Position numbers and translations under genes: made by a program
In this document: positions 11,165-23,277 of the stretch, piece after piece
How the letters are laid out: the number at the start of each line of letters is the position of its first letter
Position numbering within the stretch: the first letter of the stretch is position 1
The notes under the pieces: model-generated
The model's database searches: none
Told to the model about the DNA's origin: nothing
The model's input: only the letters and a program-made list of their open reading frames with translations
Assembly (NCBI RefSeq): GCF_029867415.1
Contig: NC_081185.1
Coordinates: 115,551,466-115,615,465 of the forward strand
DNA length: 64,000 bases
DNA from: Vicia villosa
Taxonomy: Eukaryota > Streptophyta > Magnoliopsida > Fabales > Fabaceae
Direction of reading: 5' to 3'

Positions 11165-11884
11165 TACCTGCAATAACAGAACAAAGGTAAAATCTTTGAT
11201 CCTTGAAATGATTAGTGAGAAAATGATATGCTTATGATGCTTATGATGTTATGATGTCAAACATGTGGCAAACACAAACAAATCAAACAATAGCCTTAGG
11301 TTTAAAGGCTTGCATGAAGCTGATAGGTGATACCCTCCCCACTGAAGTTGAGTTGGTTAAAACCTGTCCTAGAATAGTATTCGGGTTCTATGATCCTTGG
11401 AGCCAACATCTCAATACGGTGCTCGAACGGCCGATCAAAATATTCCTCGAGGATAACTAACTTCGATCAGTTTCAAAGCTAGCCACTTAATAGGCCACAA
11501 GTCAAGTTCAACTAAAAGGTTCTAAGACAAATTAGTGTTTAATAACATTTCGGAAGCCTAATATACTCCTTGATCATTTTCAAGGGACATTAGTATAAAC
11601 CAAAGTATCGCACTAACGGTGACTACCAGATCAACCGTATCGGTACATGCCGTATAGTTTCCTTGGTCTATTGTCACATACTTAAGGTATCTCGAGATTC
11701 GGGTTAGAATATTTCACACAAACAAAATACCCAAACAAACCTTTGAAAAATAGAGCAATCAAGTCAAGCAATTGAAAACATCGAAGTGATCTATACTCTA
11801 AAGGTAACCCCTTTTGAAAACATTTTGTTTTTAGAAAGTATTCCCCAGCAGTGTCAAGCAATTGAAAACATCGAAGTGATCTAT
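11165..11884 (-). other. Ogre-2 5' leader with rearranged primer-site region
   Basis: Leader sequence homologous to 7540-8136. A partial primer site survives at 11840-11853 (minus ACACTGCTGGGGAA), but its first bases are gone. They are replaced by a 37-bp copy (11853-11889) of leader sequence found 90 bp away (11763-11799). Confidence 0.7.
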
Positions 11885-11889
11885 ACTCT
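11763..11889. repeat. 37-bp direct duplication at the Ogre-2 LTR/primer-site junction
   Basis: The segment beginning GTCAAGCAATTGAAAAC and ending CTATACTCT occurs at 11763-11799 and again at 11853-11889. The second copy abuts LTR sequence (TAATTTGCTTAGCTC) that in Ogre-1 lies about 200 bp inside the LTR. The terminal LTR part is therefore missing. Confidence 0.85.
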
Positions 11890-13880
11890 TTAATTTGCTT
11901 AGCTCACTTATTTTCAATCACTTTTCTATTGCCTTGAAGTGCTCGTATGTGGTTTCAAATACCTTTGTGAATTAACTTTGTAATGATCCTTGTGCGGATG
12001 TATACAAAGTGTTTTATCTTTTGAAAGATGTTTTTGAAAAAAAGAAAGCTAACTTCGTAATGATCCTCGTTTGGATATATACAAAGTATTGTCTTTTTTG
12101 AAAGTTTTATTTTGAAAAACAATGATATATGAGAGACTTGTTTGTTTTGATTTGAGCAAGCAAATTAGGAGGTCTACCCTAAGTTATAAGGTCTTTTCCT
12201 ATTTTCTTTAGAAAATTCTCCTTTTATCGGATATAAACAAAAGTTCGATTTTGCATTTGAATTTGATTTTGATTTTGAAAAGAGTAAGAGAGGGATTACC
12301 CTAAGAGGTGCAAGTGTGATTGTGTTTTGATTCAGATATTTTATCTTTGAAGTTAGTGATCTAACGATTCAATTTTAATCTTTGGCATACACGCAGTTTT
12401 ATATGTGCTGGAATTTAAAATGCGGAAATGTAAAATGCGGAAAGTAAATCTACGCTATTACATTGATTGTGCGGGAAATGTAAACTACGTTATTTACATG
12501 AATTTGACAACCTATACATTTATCTAGGAATTTAAATTGCAAGAAAATAAAAGAAATATTTTTGGATTTTTTGATGATTGATTTTAATTAGAATTAATGC
12601 ATGATTAATTTAATTAAAATGAGAAAAAGATGGAAAAATATTTAAACCTAAAAATTAAGCTTAAAATATGTTCAAAATGCTTGTCAATTAATTTTAAAAC
12701 AAAACTAATTTTTGGAATTTTTGAAATAGATTTTGAAATTATTAAGTTAATTAACATATAATTACACAAATAATTAAAACTTAAAGAGAAAATTATTCTA
12801 AATATGTACAAAATTAGCCTATAATATATAAACTATATTTAATATAAAGAACAATTTTTTTTATGATTTTTTGATTGGTTGAAATAATTAAAAAGAAAAT
12901 ATATAAATATATACTAATTAATTATGCAAAATATTTTAATTACTAAGAAAAATAAAATATTTTTATATCAGAAAATAAAATATTATTTTATCAACTTAAA
13001 AATATTTTTTTGTGTATTTTTTGGATTTTTAAAACTATTTAAATTAATTTTGCAAAGAAATTAAAATAAAAATAGAAAATATAAAAATATTTGATCATGT
13101 GTGGTTGATTATGATGGATTATGGTGTGGCTTCGTATTTTGATGCGTTGGATGGAATGGAAAATTGATCTGATGGTGGGAAGCCTGAAGGCGCATGACAC
13201 ATAAGACACCTCCAACACACTGGATTAGAAAAATTTGAATTTAAAAACGCGTGCGCGCAAGCCAATGGGGTGAGGACACGTCTTCGTATTCAACCTCCAG
13301 ACACCACTTTTAACAGCGCTTTTATGCAAAAAGAGCTGTAATTGATGGACCCTAAATCTGCAAAAATAGCGAATAGGGGTAAACCACAACATAAATTTTT
13401 CGCGATATGCTCTTTTGACTGGGTTTTCTCCCCTAAATTCGAATATGGCCTTAGATTCTTCTAATTTTGCTTGTAACGAAAATCCCTAAATAGGATCTAG
13501 AAACCCTAAAAATGGTAACCTCGTATACAAGCATCCAAAACTCAATTAAACTTCCAGAAATGATCAACACATCAAACTAAACTCAATTATATGTCTACAT
13601 CTTGCTAAGCATGTGTGTATGATCAAATACGAATTAATTTATGTTTGAACAAACCGTGGCTTGTGGGGCTCGATCTGTGAGGCTTTGATGCTTAAAATTT
13701 ATTTGGACAGGTTCAATGAAGTTCAGAGATGATGTTTGAATGCTTAGTTTGTATTGAAAATGACTTAAACTTAAAATTCGAATTTCAAGTTTCTTTGAAT
13801 TTTACAAGTTTTTACAAGAGTGATATATGCCTATGGAAGCTTCTAAATTCGTCTCTCCTTTATTGATGAAGTGTTATACT

Positions 13881-13890
13881 TCATTTATAG
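13881..13890 (-). promoter_or_regulatory. TATA box of the Ogre-2 LTR
   Basis: Minus-strand CTATAAATGA. The surrounding sequence aligns with a CTATAAG site at 53684-53690 in the solo LTR, which supports it over a second candidate at 15717-15726. Confidence 0.5.
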
Positions 13891-14454
13891 GCAAAGCAAG
13901 TGCTTAAAAACTAAGCTAAGAAGCATTTATGTCTTTGTTGAATTCTTGATTTCTTTAATATATCAAGCTTGAATTTTAAGCAACCATGGCTTGATTTTTC
14001 CACACCTCTTGCCCTAGGCCTGCTGTACTTGCTTCTTGCTGCAGAATAGAGTCAATTGTGGAGGCTTTAGCTTAAGATTAAAGCTACATCATTATCCTTC
14101 CATTTTCCTTTTTTAATTTAATCTTAAATGTGATAAAATTAAACCAAAAAAAGGAAAAATATGTTATGGGCTTTGTCTTGGTCGTGGAAGGCCCTTCACA
14201 TTATGGTAGACATGTATGGATCATGAAAATTAGGCCCCATTTGGAAAAAACACATTTTTGATCAATGTTGATTTCATGCATTTTCCCAAAATTTAGCCAA
14301 CTTCAACAAGGTGTAAATCCCTCAATTTTTATCATATGAAGGAGATCTTGTACTTTTTGGAAACCTCAAAGAGTCCTCTAACCAATGTCTTTGGTCTCAT
14401 GTCAAAATGATTTTCCATGCTCCTTGTGTGTCCTTTTGAAAAAAGTGACTTTTT

Positions 14455-14830
14455 GTTGACTTTGAAAATGACCTGTAATGTCTTGATTCATATTTTTCAA
14501 ATGGTGAATCTAATGACCAAGGGACCAATGGAATTTGAAAGATAATTGAATTTCCTTCAAAATGAGCTTTGTTTTGAATTTTTTGGATGAAGGATGAGAG
14601 AGTTATGACCAGTCAAAGTTCAGTTGACTTTTTAGGGGAAAACCCTAATTTTGAAACTTAGGGTTTTGTTGATTTTTGATCTTTCCTTGATGAATTATGA
14701 TCAACCAATGATCAAATGGTGAACCATTTGACAAAATATGGATGTTGACAAAAAATTTCATTTTTGACTGTCTGTTGACTTTTTTGGTCAAACGGGTCGT
14801 CTGTTGACTGTTTGCGCTGCTGACTGTGCG
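14455..14830. promoter_or_regulatory. Cluster of W-box-like TTGAC motifs in the Ogre-2 LTR
   Basis: TTGAC/GTCAA occurs repeatedly, for example near 14456, 14611, 14623, 14744, 14773 and 14812, 570-950 bp upstream of the TATA box. A homologous stretch in the solo LTR (54419-54625) also keeps several. WRKY factors bind TTGACY; regulation is inferred. Confidence 0.45.
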
Positions 14831-15961
14831 TCTGAGCGAATTGAAGTTTGAAAATTTGTATGATGGTACTTTGAGATATATGGAGGTTCATGAAATCCAT
14901 TTGTGTTGGAGACAGTTAAGCGTACCTGATTTTTGTTCAGTGTTGAGTCTCTGCTAATCATGTGATATTCAGAAGACTTCTAGAACAAAAATTTTGAAAT
15001 TTTGAAATGCAAAAGATTGATTTAATTGATGTTACAAAACACGGAGAATTGCACTGTCAGCAGTTTGACTGTCAACTGACTGTTCAGGTATTAATTAAAG
15101 TGAAAATTCAACGGTCAAAGTTAAGATTTTTGTTGTTTTTTTTGTTTTGTTTTTTTTGTTTTGTGTTAATGATGAAAATTTATTTACATGAGTTGTTAGA
15201 AAAAACACAGACATAGTAAATAAATAATAAATACTGTATGCGAGCAAAATTATCGATAATAAACCTGAAAATCATTTAATGCACAGAAAAATAAATATTT
15301 AACTGGAAGAAAACACACAAAATATTATCTGAATAATTAAGCAACAGTACGACAAATAGTACGACATTTAATACTAACAATACAAATATTACATACTATA
15401 ATGAACGGTACGACGAGTAAACGGTACATTAAGAAATAAGAGATACGACAAACTTTAAGAATGACGATTAATAACCCATGCCACAAATAATAACATGTAG
15501 ATGATTGGGAGTGTCAACATCCCAGGTCCACATTTTTCAGGGCTATGCAGACAGAAGAAGGACATGATTACCACCACGACGGTAATGATCATAAGAAAAC
15601 ACGTTTCTATCCGCTTCGCCATTTTTGCCGGGGGGAAGAAGAGAGAATGAATATGAAGTAGAAATTTGAGAGATGAGTTAGAATTTGATGTGAGATTTTA
15701 TGGAAAAAATAAGAGGTATTTATAGAATGAAAAGAAGGATAGAGACGTTGGGGAATGAAGTGATTCCGTACAAAAGGAAAATTTGAGTGGAAGTAAGATT
15801 TGAAAGAAAGTGTATGACGGTGTTGGGAAAAAGAGAGATGTATAGAATAAAGTTAGGATTTGATTTTTGAAAAAGAGATTTGAAAAGAAAGGAAAATATT
15901 TTGAAAATAATGGAATATAGTACAAAAATTAGTGGGAAACAAAAATTAATAATAATGTACT

Positions 15962-16040
15962 TGTTACCAGTACAGTCTGAACCCCGGACTCTGCGCCTGC
16001 AAAAGATTTATCTCTGTACCAATTGCGTTAGTACTATTTA
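15962..16040 (-). other. tRNA-like sequence in the Ogre-2 LTR
   Basis: On the minus strand TAACGCAATTGGTACAGA (A-box-like) is followed by GGTTCAGACT (B-box-like, 15974-15983). It lies about 220-290 bp from the LTR start, as in Ogre-1, though the sequence is not closely similar. Confidence 0.4.
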
Positions 16041-16257
16041 TAAATATCAAATAAATAGCGTGTGTGAAGTGATAAACAATAATTGGCGTTTGCGTAAGAA
16101 TAAATCCAACAGCGAGCCAAAATACCGTATAAGAAAAATTCTAAAAACCAAGTATTCATAAATCAAGGATATAAAAATCCAAGATTATATGAAACTCTTA
16201 ATTTTTAGATTGAAGTTTTTTTGAAAAAAAGATGCGGGCAAATTTTGGGGTATAACA

Positions 16258-17236
16258 GTATCCACAAAGTTTAAAGAAAGAATACCCTTTTGAACATAGT
16301 CCCTAATGAAATGATGTTTAATATCAATATGTTTAGCTTTGGAATGTAAGATTGGATTCTTAGATAAACATATAGCAGAAGTATTATCACAAAAGATAGG
16401 AATGTTACTCTCATAAATCTGATAATCTTCTAACTGACTCTTCATCCAGAGCATCTGTGTGCTACAACCAGCAGCAGCAACATATTCTGCTTCTGTTATT
16501 GAGAGGGAAATGGTAGCTTGCTTCTTGCTGTACCAGGAGATCAGGTGACTTCCAAGAAATTGACAACTTCCAGAAATGCTTTTCCTTTCAACTCTATCTC
16601 CAGCATAGTCAACATCACAAAATCCTACTAAGTTGTACTCTTTAGATCTTCTGTATACTAAATCAACATTAGTAGTACCTTTCAGATACCTCAGAAATCT
16701 CTTAAAAACTGTTAAGTGAGATTCTCTAGGATCTGATTGGAATCTTGCACACAAACAAACACTGAATAAAATGTCAGGCCTAGAGGCAGTCAAATATAGA
16801 AGAGATCCAATCATACCTCTGTACAACTTCTGATATACCTTCTTACTTAACTCATGCTTACTTATGACACACGTTGGATGCATATGAGTTTTGGCTTCTT
16901 TGCTTTCAGAAAGTTTAAACTTCTCCAAAAGTTCTTTCACATACTTCGTTTGATGAAAATATGTTCCATCAGAAGTTTTATTGATTTGAATCCCAAGAAA
17001 ATACTTGAGTTCTCCCATCATGCTCATCTCGAATTCAGCCTGCATAGACTTAGCAAACTCCTTCCCAAGTGTAGCATTAGAGGTTCCAAAAAGATAATAT
17101 CATCAACATAAATTTGAAAAATTAAAATATCTTTCTTAAATGTTTTACAGAAGAGAGTCGTATCCACTTGTCCTCTAGTGAAACCATTGTTCAGAAGGAA
17201 AGAACTTAATCTTTCATACCAAGCCCTAGGAGCTTG
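16258..17236 (-). pseudogene. Copia A reverse transcriptase C-terminus and RNase H
   Basis: The peptide includes the YVDD active-site motif (IYVDDIIF), then [34 protein letters not shown] and an RNase H domain with EAEYVAAAGCSTQMLWM and HIDIKHHF. A frameshift near 17045-17090 separates the YVDD part from the rest. The frame stops being copia at 16258, where the Ogre-2 LTR begins, just before the usual IFTKPL tail. On the other side it is cut at 17237 by CACTA-1. Confidence 0.9.
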
Positions 17237-20200
17237 CACCACAAGAAAAAAAGTGTTTTGCCGACACTAAAGTTGCGACGGTTCCATGAAAACTGCCATC
17301 CCTCGTAAGTTACGACAGTTGCCACGACAGTTTTGAACAACCGCCTTTTATTTTTTAAAACATTCTTAAACATTTACGACAGTTGCAGGTCCAGTCGTCC
17401 TAAAAAGAATTTTGCGACTGTTCTACCACGGTCGTCCCCCAATACATTAGCACGTATGCCTCAAAAAAAATTAGGTCTACGACGGTTCTATAACAGTCGT
17501 CCCTTTAATATCCAAATATCCCTATAACACGCCTTAAAGAAAGAGGGAAACAATACGCTGTCATCTACGAGCTTCACATTCTCAACCGCTCTTTGATTTT
17601 CTTCATGCCGCTTCACGTTTTCTCAGCCGTGAATCTCTCTATCTCTCAGCTACGAGCTTCCCTCTCAGCCGCCACCATGATTCTCTCTTAACAGGTTTGT
17701 CTTTCTGCTTGATAATAAACCCTAAGTTCTTGAGGATGTGTTTATATTGATAGATATGGATAAGATAAATGGAAATATCTTCAAACACTGAGTTAGGTTT
17801 AGATCTGTAGTACAAAGAAACAAGAGAAATTTGAGGATGTAGACACTCTTTTGTTCTTTAACACTCACATACATTATAATACCTTCGATCAATAAACCCA
17901 TCATTCACAATTTCAAGTTCGTTGCTGATAATGATTTTTTTTTGAGAATTTTGGGCACCCTTACTAACCCCTTTTGTTATTACTGCTAATTTTCATCTTA
18001 TATCGATAAATCTAATATTTCTTGAATGCTGAATTAAAATCCATCGTATATACCTTCAAATTTATGGTATGGTTCATGAAATTTTGGGTAACCTAACTAA
18101 CCCCTTGTGTTTTAATTATGTTTGTCTACGATAAAAAAGACATGTATGTAGGGTCGAATACAAATGTTGATCCAAATTTGATGCCCTCAAACATTTCAAA
18201 TTGTTGAATGAAATAAATTTGAGTTTAAAACACAAATTGGGAAGGTGAAACTTTTGGTTTTCATCAGTTATTAGTTTTCTCACTGCAGTAAATTTGGATT
18301 CGGTTCTTTCGACTGTTGTGATTTTCTCACTGCAGTAAATCTGGATTTGGTTCTTTCGACTGTTGTGATTTTGTCACTGCACTAAGTTTTGAAGTGTCTT
18401 TTAGTTGAATGTTGATGAACATATCTAAATTTCTAATCACTGTGTCAATATCTAATGTTGCTTCGAGATGTAGCATTGTCACGTGTCGGTGTCGAACACC
18501 TGCACCGAAACTTGTGATTGCATTTAATTTATTCATTTTTTCAAATTGTGTCCGTGTCGGAATAGTGTTTATGGTCTCCATGCTTCAAAGGTTTAGAAAA
18601 GCTGAAATTTGATACTAGCTCTTAAAAACTTCTTTTAAACGAAAAGTTTATTCCCAAACACCCTTAAGTTTTTTGTATAAATTTTGTCATCTATATTCGG
18701 CATAGCCTGTACTTTCAATAAGCAAAGTATTAGTGAATGATATATTTGGATGTATTGCAGAAACCAATGATCCACAAAACTCCTACTGGGTGATTATTTT
18801 CTTCAATTTCAGAGAAAGTGTCAGGTAAAGTTAAACTGAATCATTTCATTATCTTATTCTAAGGGTTTTTTTGGAACTTTTAACAATTTGAAAAATTGTT
18901 GGGTCAATTCAATGCAATCAGGGACATTCTCAAGTCAGCACCTGCCTCATTATGCTGTTTCAGAGTTTTGTTTCCCCCTGTCTGATGCAGCCAATATTGA
19001 GAGACCACCTGCCATTATTTTATTTCCTCGATGCTCATCAATCATAAACCATAGTTTAAACCTCAAACTCATATGTATATAAGTGTATTAAGAAGCATAG
19101 TTAAGCTTAATTAGTAATTAGATTAAAGGGTTTAAATATCGTATAGACTGAAAAAATGGATATGTTTTTATTTTGACATATGCAGGTTCCAGTCCGAAGG
19201 ATTATTTTGAACATCTTTTGTAGGGAGTTGGTCAAGCATTATTGAGTTTGAGTCCTAGTTGTGGTGTATAAAACATGCTTCTATCTACAAGATGAAGATG
19301 CTAATTTATAAGGTAAAATTGCTAGTAATTTATTTCCAATGATACTGAATTTGAATCATGTGCAACTTGTATATGCTTATAGGATAGTTTGTGACAACTA
19401 ATACATATAGGTAAAAAAGTTGTGATAAGCATACTGATGTTGAAGGCTTGACAGTTTGTGCATGACTGGTTTCCCCTCTCAGCAAGAAAGACTTGAGAAT
19501 GAAAAAAAAGTATAACTTGTCCATGTTTTATTTTAACTTTGGTTTGTTCTTTCAACCGAATAATTCAAGCTCTCAGAAGATGGTCAGTTTCTTGCTCATT
19601 TGATTCAAATCATTCCTTTTTTGTGTTAAATAGTTATTATGGTTAGTTTAGAGTTAGATATAGTGGGTTTCTTTCAACTTCCATGTTGTGGCAATATTTT
19701 AATCTCTCTTTCAAGCTCTACTCACTATATTTGTATGAATCACACTACTGAACTGTCCAAGCTAGAAGAGGTAGTTGATCAGGTTAATACAAATACAAGA
19801 ACAATTGCCGCATCACCATTCATATATAGTATGCAGCTTGAAGAAGTGGAGTCATTTTTCTTCAATATACCGAAGTAATATTAACTTAGCATTTGATTCG
19901 ACTTGTCAACATTTGAATGCTTTGGATTATAATTCATTTATCAAAAAATATTTTGGAAGATAGTACTGGAAGTAGAAAAGTACTTTAATTTAGTTTATTT
20001 TATATAACAAATAATGAAGTGTTTTTTTTTTTAATTTCAGGTTAATAATGTTTGGCTGCCCTGTCATATTGAAGATATAATTATCAAAATAATTTAGTCT
20101 AAGGTAAAGTTGACATTGAGTTTATGTTTTAGACAACTATAATTTGAATTGTTTTACAATCTCAACATTTATGAATGTTGAACTATTTTTCTAACAGCCT

Positions 20201-21256
20201 ATGCATGTTCCAATTGGCCTCACCATAAAAAATATATGATTAGTGTATGAAACAACAATTTTTATATATGCTTATCAATTTGAATGAATTCAATTTAGTG
20301 CAGTGTTGGTTAATGTTTCACAATGTCTGACCCCTTTGTTTTCTTCTCCCTTGATTTTAATTCTACAATCACCTGAGAAATTATGACTGATTTTTCTACG
20401 GTTAGTAACTTTTTTGCCACATCAGCTAGAATGATTGATATTTCTGCTGTTCTGTTTCATAAAGGTTTAATCATTTTTTCAGATTTATGCCTATCTGCAG
20501 CTATGGCAGCAACCACCAAAAGATGGCTTGCTCAAATTTATATTCGCGTAGCACAAAATGGGAGGTTGACAATTATTTCTTCTCAGAGTTATTGGAGATA
20601 ATATTCAGTAGATACTTGTTGTATATGAACACATTAGTTGTTTCTAATAAATGAAGTGTGCATTTGTCAAAATAAAATGAAGAGAATTATTGAGTGATTA
20701 TGTGGCTGACGTTAAACAATGGTCTCCCTTATTAGTAATTTTTTTGCTCATATTTTTTTATTCAAGTTGATCAATATTTTCATTAGAATGCATTTATATT
20801 CGAATAAATTTGCTAGTTTTTATCCATGATCAATGTACACATTTTTAACTAGAAAAGATAAAAGGTTTCTTGGTACTAAGGAATTTTTTATAACATTAAT
20901 AGAGTTGGACTAGTTAGAATTTAGATTTTTATTTATTTATATCTTATAATAATGCTAAAAATTGGTGGGGAATTTTTTAAAAAAAATATTCATTATTGCG
21001 GCGGTTTCAAACCGCCACTATTTACATTCAAAACTAAATAGTGAACAACTGTCGCAGAATTAATTTGGTGGCAGTTTAGAACTGTCGTAAAAATCTACGG
21101 CAGTGGGAACGACGGTTTTCTAAACCGTTGTAAAACAGCCTCGCGACACACACTTCCACGACAGTAGAAAAACCGTCGCGAAACAATTTTTGCGACAGTT
21201 TGAACCGCCGCAACTTGCCCAAAAAACTGTCGCAAACCACTTTTTTTCTTGTAGTG
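17237..21256. mobile_element. CACTA-1: non-autonomous CACTA (En/Spm) transposon
   Basis: The ends are CACCACAAGAAAAAAAGTG at 17237 and, inverted, CACTACAAGAAAAAAAGTG at 21256. The 3-bp duplication is TTG (17234-17236 and 21257-21259). Removing the element rejoins the copia reverse transcriptase. Subterminal repeats of the GCGACGGTT/GCGACAGTT type fill about 17265-17500 and 21000-21240 in inverted orientation. The 3.5-kb interior has no transposase. It has splice-site-like spots, for example CAG|GTTTGT near 17698, but no protein I recognise. Confidence 0.93.
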
Positions 21257-21259
21257 TTG

Positions 21260-22167
21260 CTTCAATCCATACAATGATTTCTTTAGTTTGAAAACATGTT
21301 CTGGAGACTTAGAATCTTCAAAACCGGGAGGTTGGTGGATATAGACTTCCTAATCTATATAACCATTTAAGAAGGCACTCTTAACATCCATCTGATATAG
21401 AATGATGTTATGTTGAGTGGCAAAAGAAATCAATAAGCGAATAGATTCTAACCTGGCCACTGGTGCAAAGGTTTCTATATAGTTAATCCCTTCTTGCTGA
21501 CTATAGCCCTAAGCAACCAGTCTGGCTTTGTTTCTTACAACTTCTCCTTTTTCGCTTAACTTATTTCTGAAAACCCACTTGGTTCCAATGATGTTGAATC
21601 CTTTTGGTCTAGGAACCAGATCCCATACATCATTCCTTGTAAACTGATTTAGTTCTTCTTGCATGGCAATTATCTAGTCTGGATCTTCTAGAGCTTGATC
21701 AACAGAAGTTGGCTCGATCAAAGAAACAAGACCTAATTGACCTTCTTCATTGTTCTTAAGTAATGATCTTGTTCTGATAGGATCTTCTTTCTTTCCTAGA
21801 ATGACATCTTCTGAGTGAGCAGAAGTTAGTCTTGAAGATCTTCTGATAGTTAGCTCCTCAGAAATTCAGAGATTTTCTAAAGACGCAGCAACTTGATCTT
21901 CTGATCCTTTGCTTCTGAGATCTTCAGCTTCTGATACTTTGCTTCTTGGTTCTTCAGCTTCTGATATATCAATATCTATATCTGCAAAATTCTAAAACTG
22001 CTTTGGTTTTTCAAAACCAAGCTTATCACCAAATCTGATATTGATTGATTCTTCTACAACCAATGTTTCAGTATTGTATACTCTGTAGCCTTTAGAGCGT
22101 TCAGACTATCCAATAAGGAAACATTTCTGTGCCTTAGAATCAAACTTACCAAGATGATCTTTAGTAT
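21260..22167 (-). pseudogene. Copia A reverse transcriptase N-terminal part and integrase tail
   Basis: In shifting frames the minus strand shows the integrase C-terminal tail (GYSERSKGYRVYN), a linker, and the reverse transcriptase start ([47 protein letters not shown]). Stops interrupt it at several conserved positions, for example where GYSQQEG should be preceded by Gln and where YIDEEVY should read through. It joins 17236 across CACTA-1. It is clearly inactive. Confidence 0.88.
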
Positions 22168-23277
22168 TCAGAATGAAACAAACACAAAAGGATGAAAATA
22201 TGAAATGTTGGGCTTTCTGCTCTTCCACAATTCATAAGGAGTCTTATTTAGAATAGATCTTATAGAGATTCTATTATGAATATAACATGCAGTATTTATT
22301 GCTTCTGCCCAGAAGTGCTTAGCCATATTGGTTTCATTGATCATGGTTCTGGCCATTTCTTGTAGAGTCCTATTCTTTCGCTCTACAACTCCATTTTGCT
22401 GTGGAGTTCTAGGGCAACAGAAATCATGGGCAATACCATTTTCTTTGAAGAACTCCTCAAATAATCTGTTCTCAAATTCGCCACCATGATCACTTCTGAC
22501 CTTTATGATTTTGCACTCCTTCTCAGATTGAATCTGAATGTAGAATTCAAAGAACACTGAATGAGACTCATCCTTGTGTTTTAAGAGCTTTACCCATGTC
22601 CAACGGCTATAATCATCTACGATGACTAATCCATATTTCTTCCCTCTGACAGATGCTGTTTTGACTGGTCCAAACAGATCAATGTGCAGAAGTTCTAGCG
22701 GCCTAGAGGAAGAGACAACATTCTTAGATTTGAATACAGGTTTGGAGAACTTGCCCTTCTGACATGCTTCGCAAAGAGCATCTGATTTGTATTTCAGATT
22801 TGGGAGTCCTCTGACCAGATTTAGTTTGTTAATCTGAGAAATCTTTCTCAAACTAGCATGGCCTAATCTTCTGTGCCAGACCCATTTCTCTTCAGAAACA
22901 GACATAAGGCAAGTCACCTCCTGCTTCTCAAGATCAGAAAGATCAATCTTATAAATGTTGTTCTTTCTCTTACCTATAAATAGGATTGAGACATCCTTCT
23001 GACTTACAGCCTTGCAAGACTTTTGATTGAAGATCATGTCATAACCATTGTCACTTAATTGACTTATGGACAATAAGTTATGCGCTAATCCTTCTACAAG
23101 AAGTACATTAGATATGGAAGGAGAGTTACCAGTACTTTTGGTTCCAGAGCCAATTATCTTGCCCTTCTGATCTCCTCCAAACTTGACTTCTCCACCAGAC
23201 TTAAGCACCAGGTCTTGGAACATAGAACTTCTTCCCGTCATGTGTCGCGAGCACCCAAAGTCCAGGTACCATAACAT
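22168..23277 (-). pseudogene. Copia A protease end and integrase
   Basis: This open stretch of about 369 codons carries the protease region as YLDFGCSRHMTG, where the catalytic DSG triad reads DFG, so the protease active site is altered. Next come the gag-pre-integrase motif VWHRRLGHASL, a zinc-binding region, and the integrase core with LLHIDLFGPVKTASVRGKKY, RSDHGGEFEN and TPQQNGVVERKNRTLQEMAR. The frame is lost at 22168. It enters from another frame at 23277, next to an apparent 2-base insertion. Confidence 0.92.

Larger units (their letters stand above)
11885..16257 (-). repeat. Ogre-2 5' LTR (3' terminus deleted)
   Basis: On the minus strand the LTR starts TGTTATACCCCAAAATTTGC at 16257 and runs about 4.4 kb. 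It lacks the terminal part described for 11763-11889. Long LTRs of this size are normal for Ogre. Flank GTATC at 16258 would be one TSD copy; its partner lies outside the window. There is no coding sequence. The 286-codon ORF at 16185-17045 runs from copia A into this LTR and is not a single gene. Confidence 0.85.

Noticed and set aside
15717..15726. TATA box at CTATAAATACC on the minus strand of the Ogre-2 LTR
   Set aside because: A good motif, but the site at 13881-13890 is the one alignable with the solo LTR promoter. Left as an alternative.
16185..17045. A single 286-residue gene
   Set aside because: It is a copia RNase H frame running by chance into the Ogre-2 LTR; the last 25 or so residues are antisense LTR.
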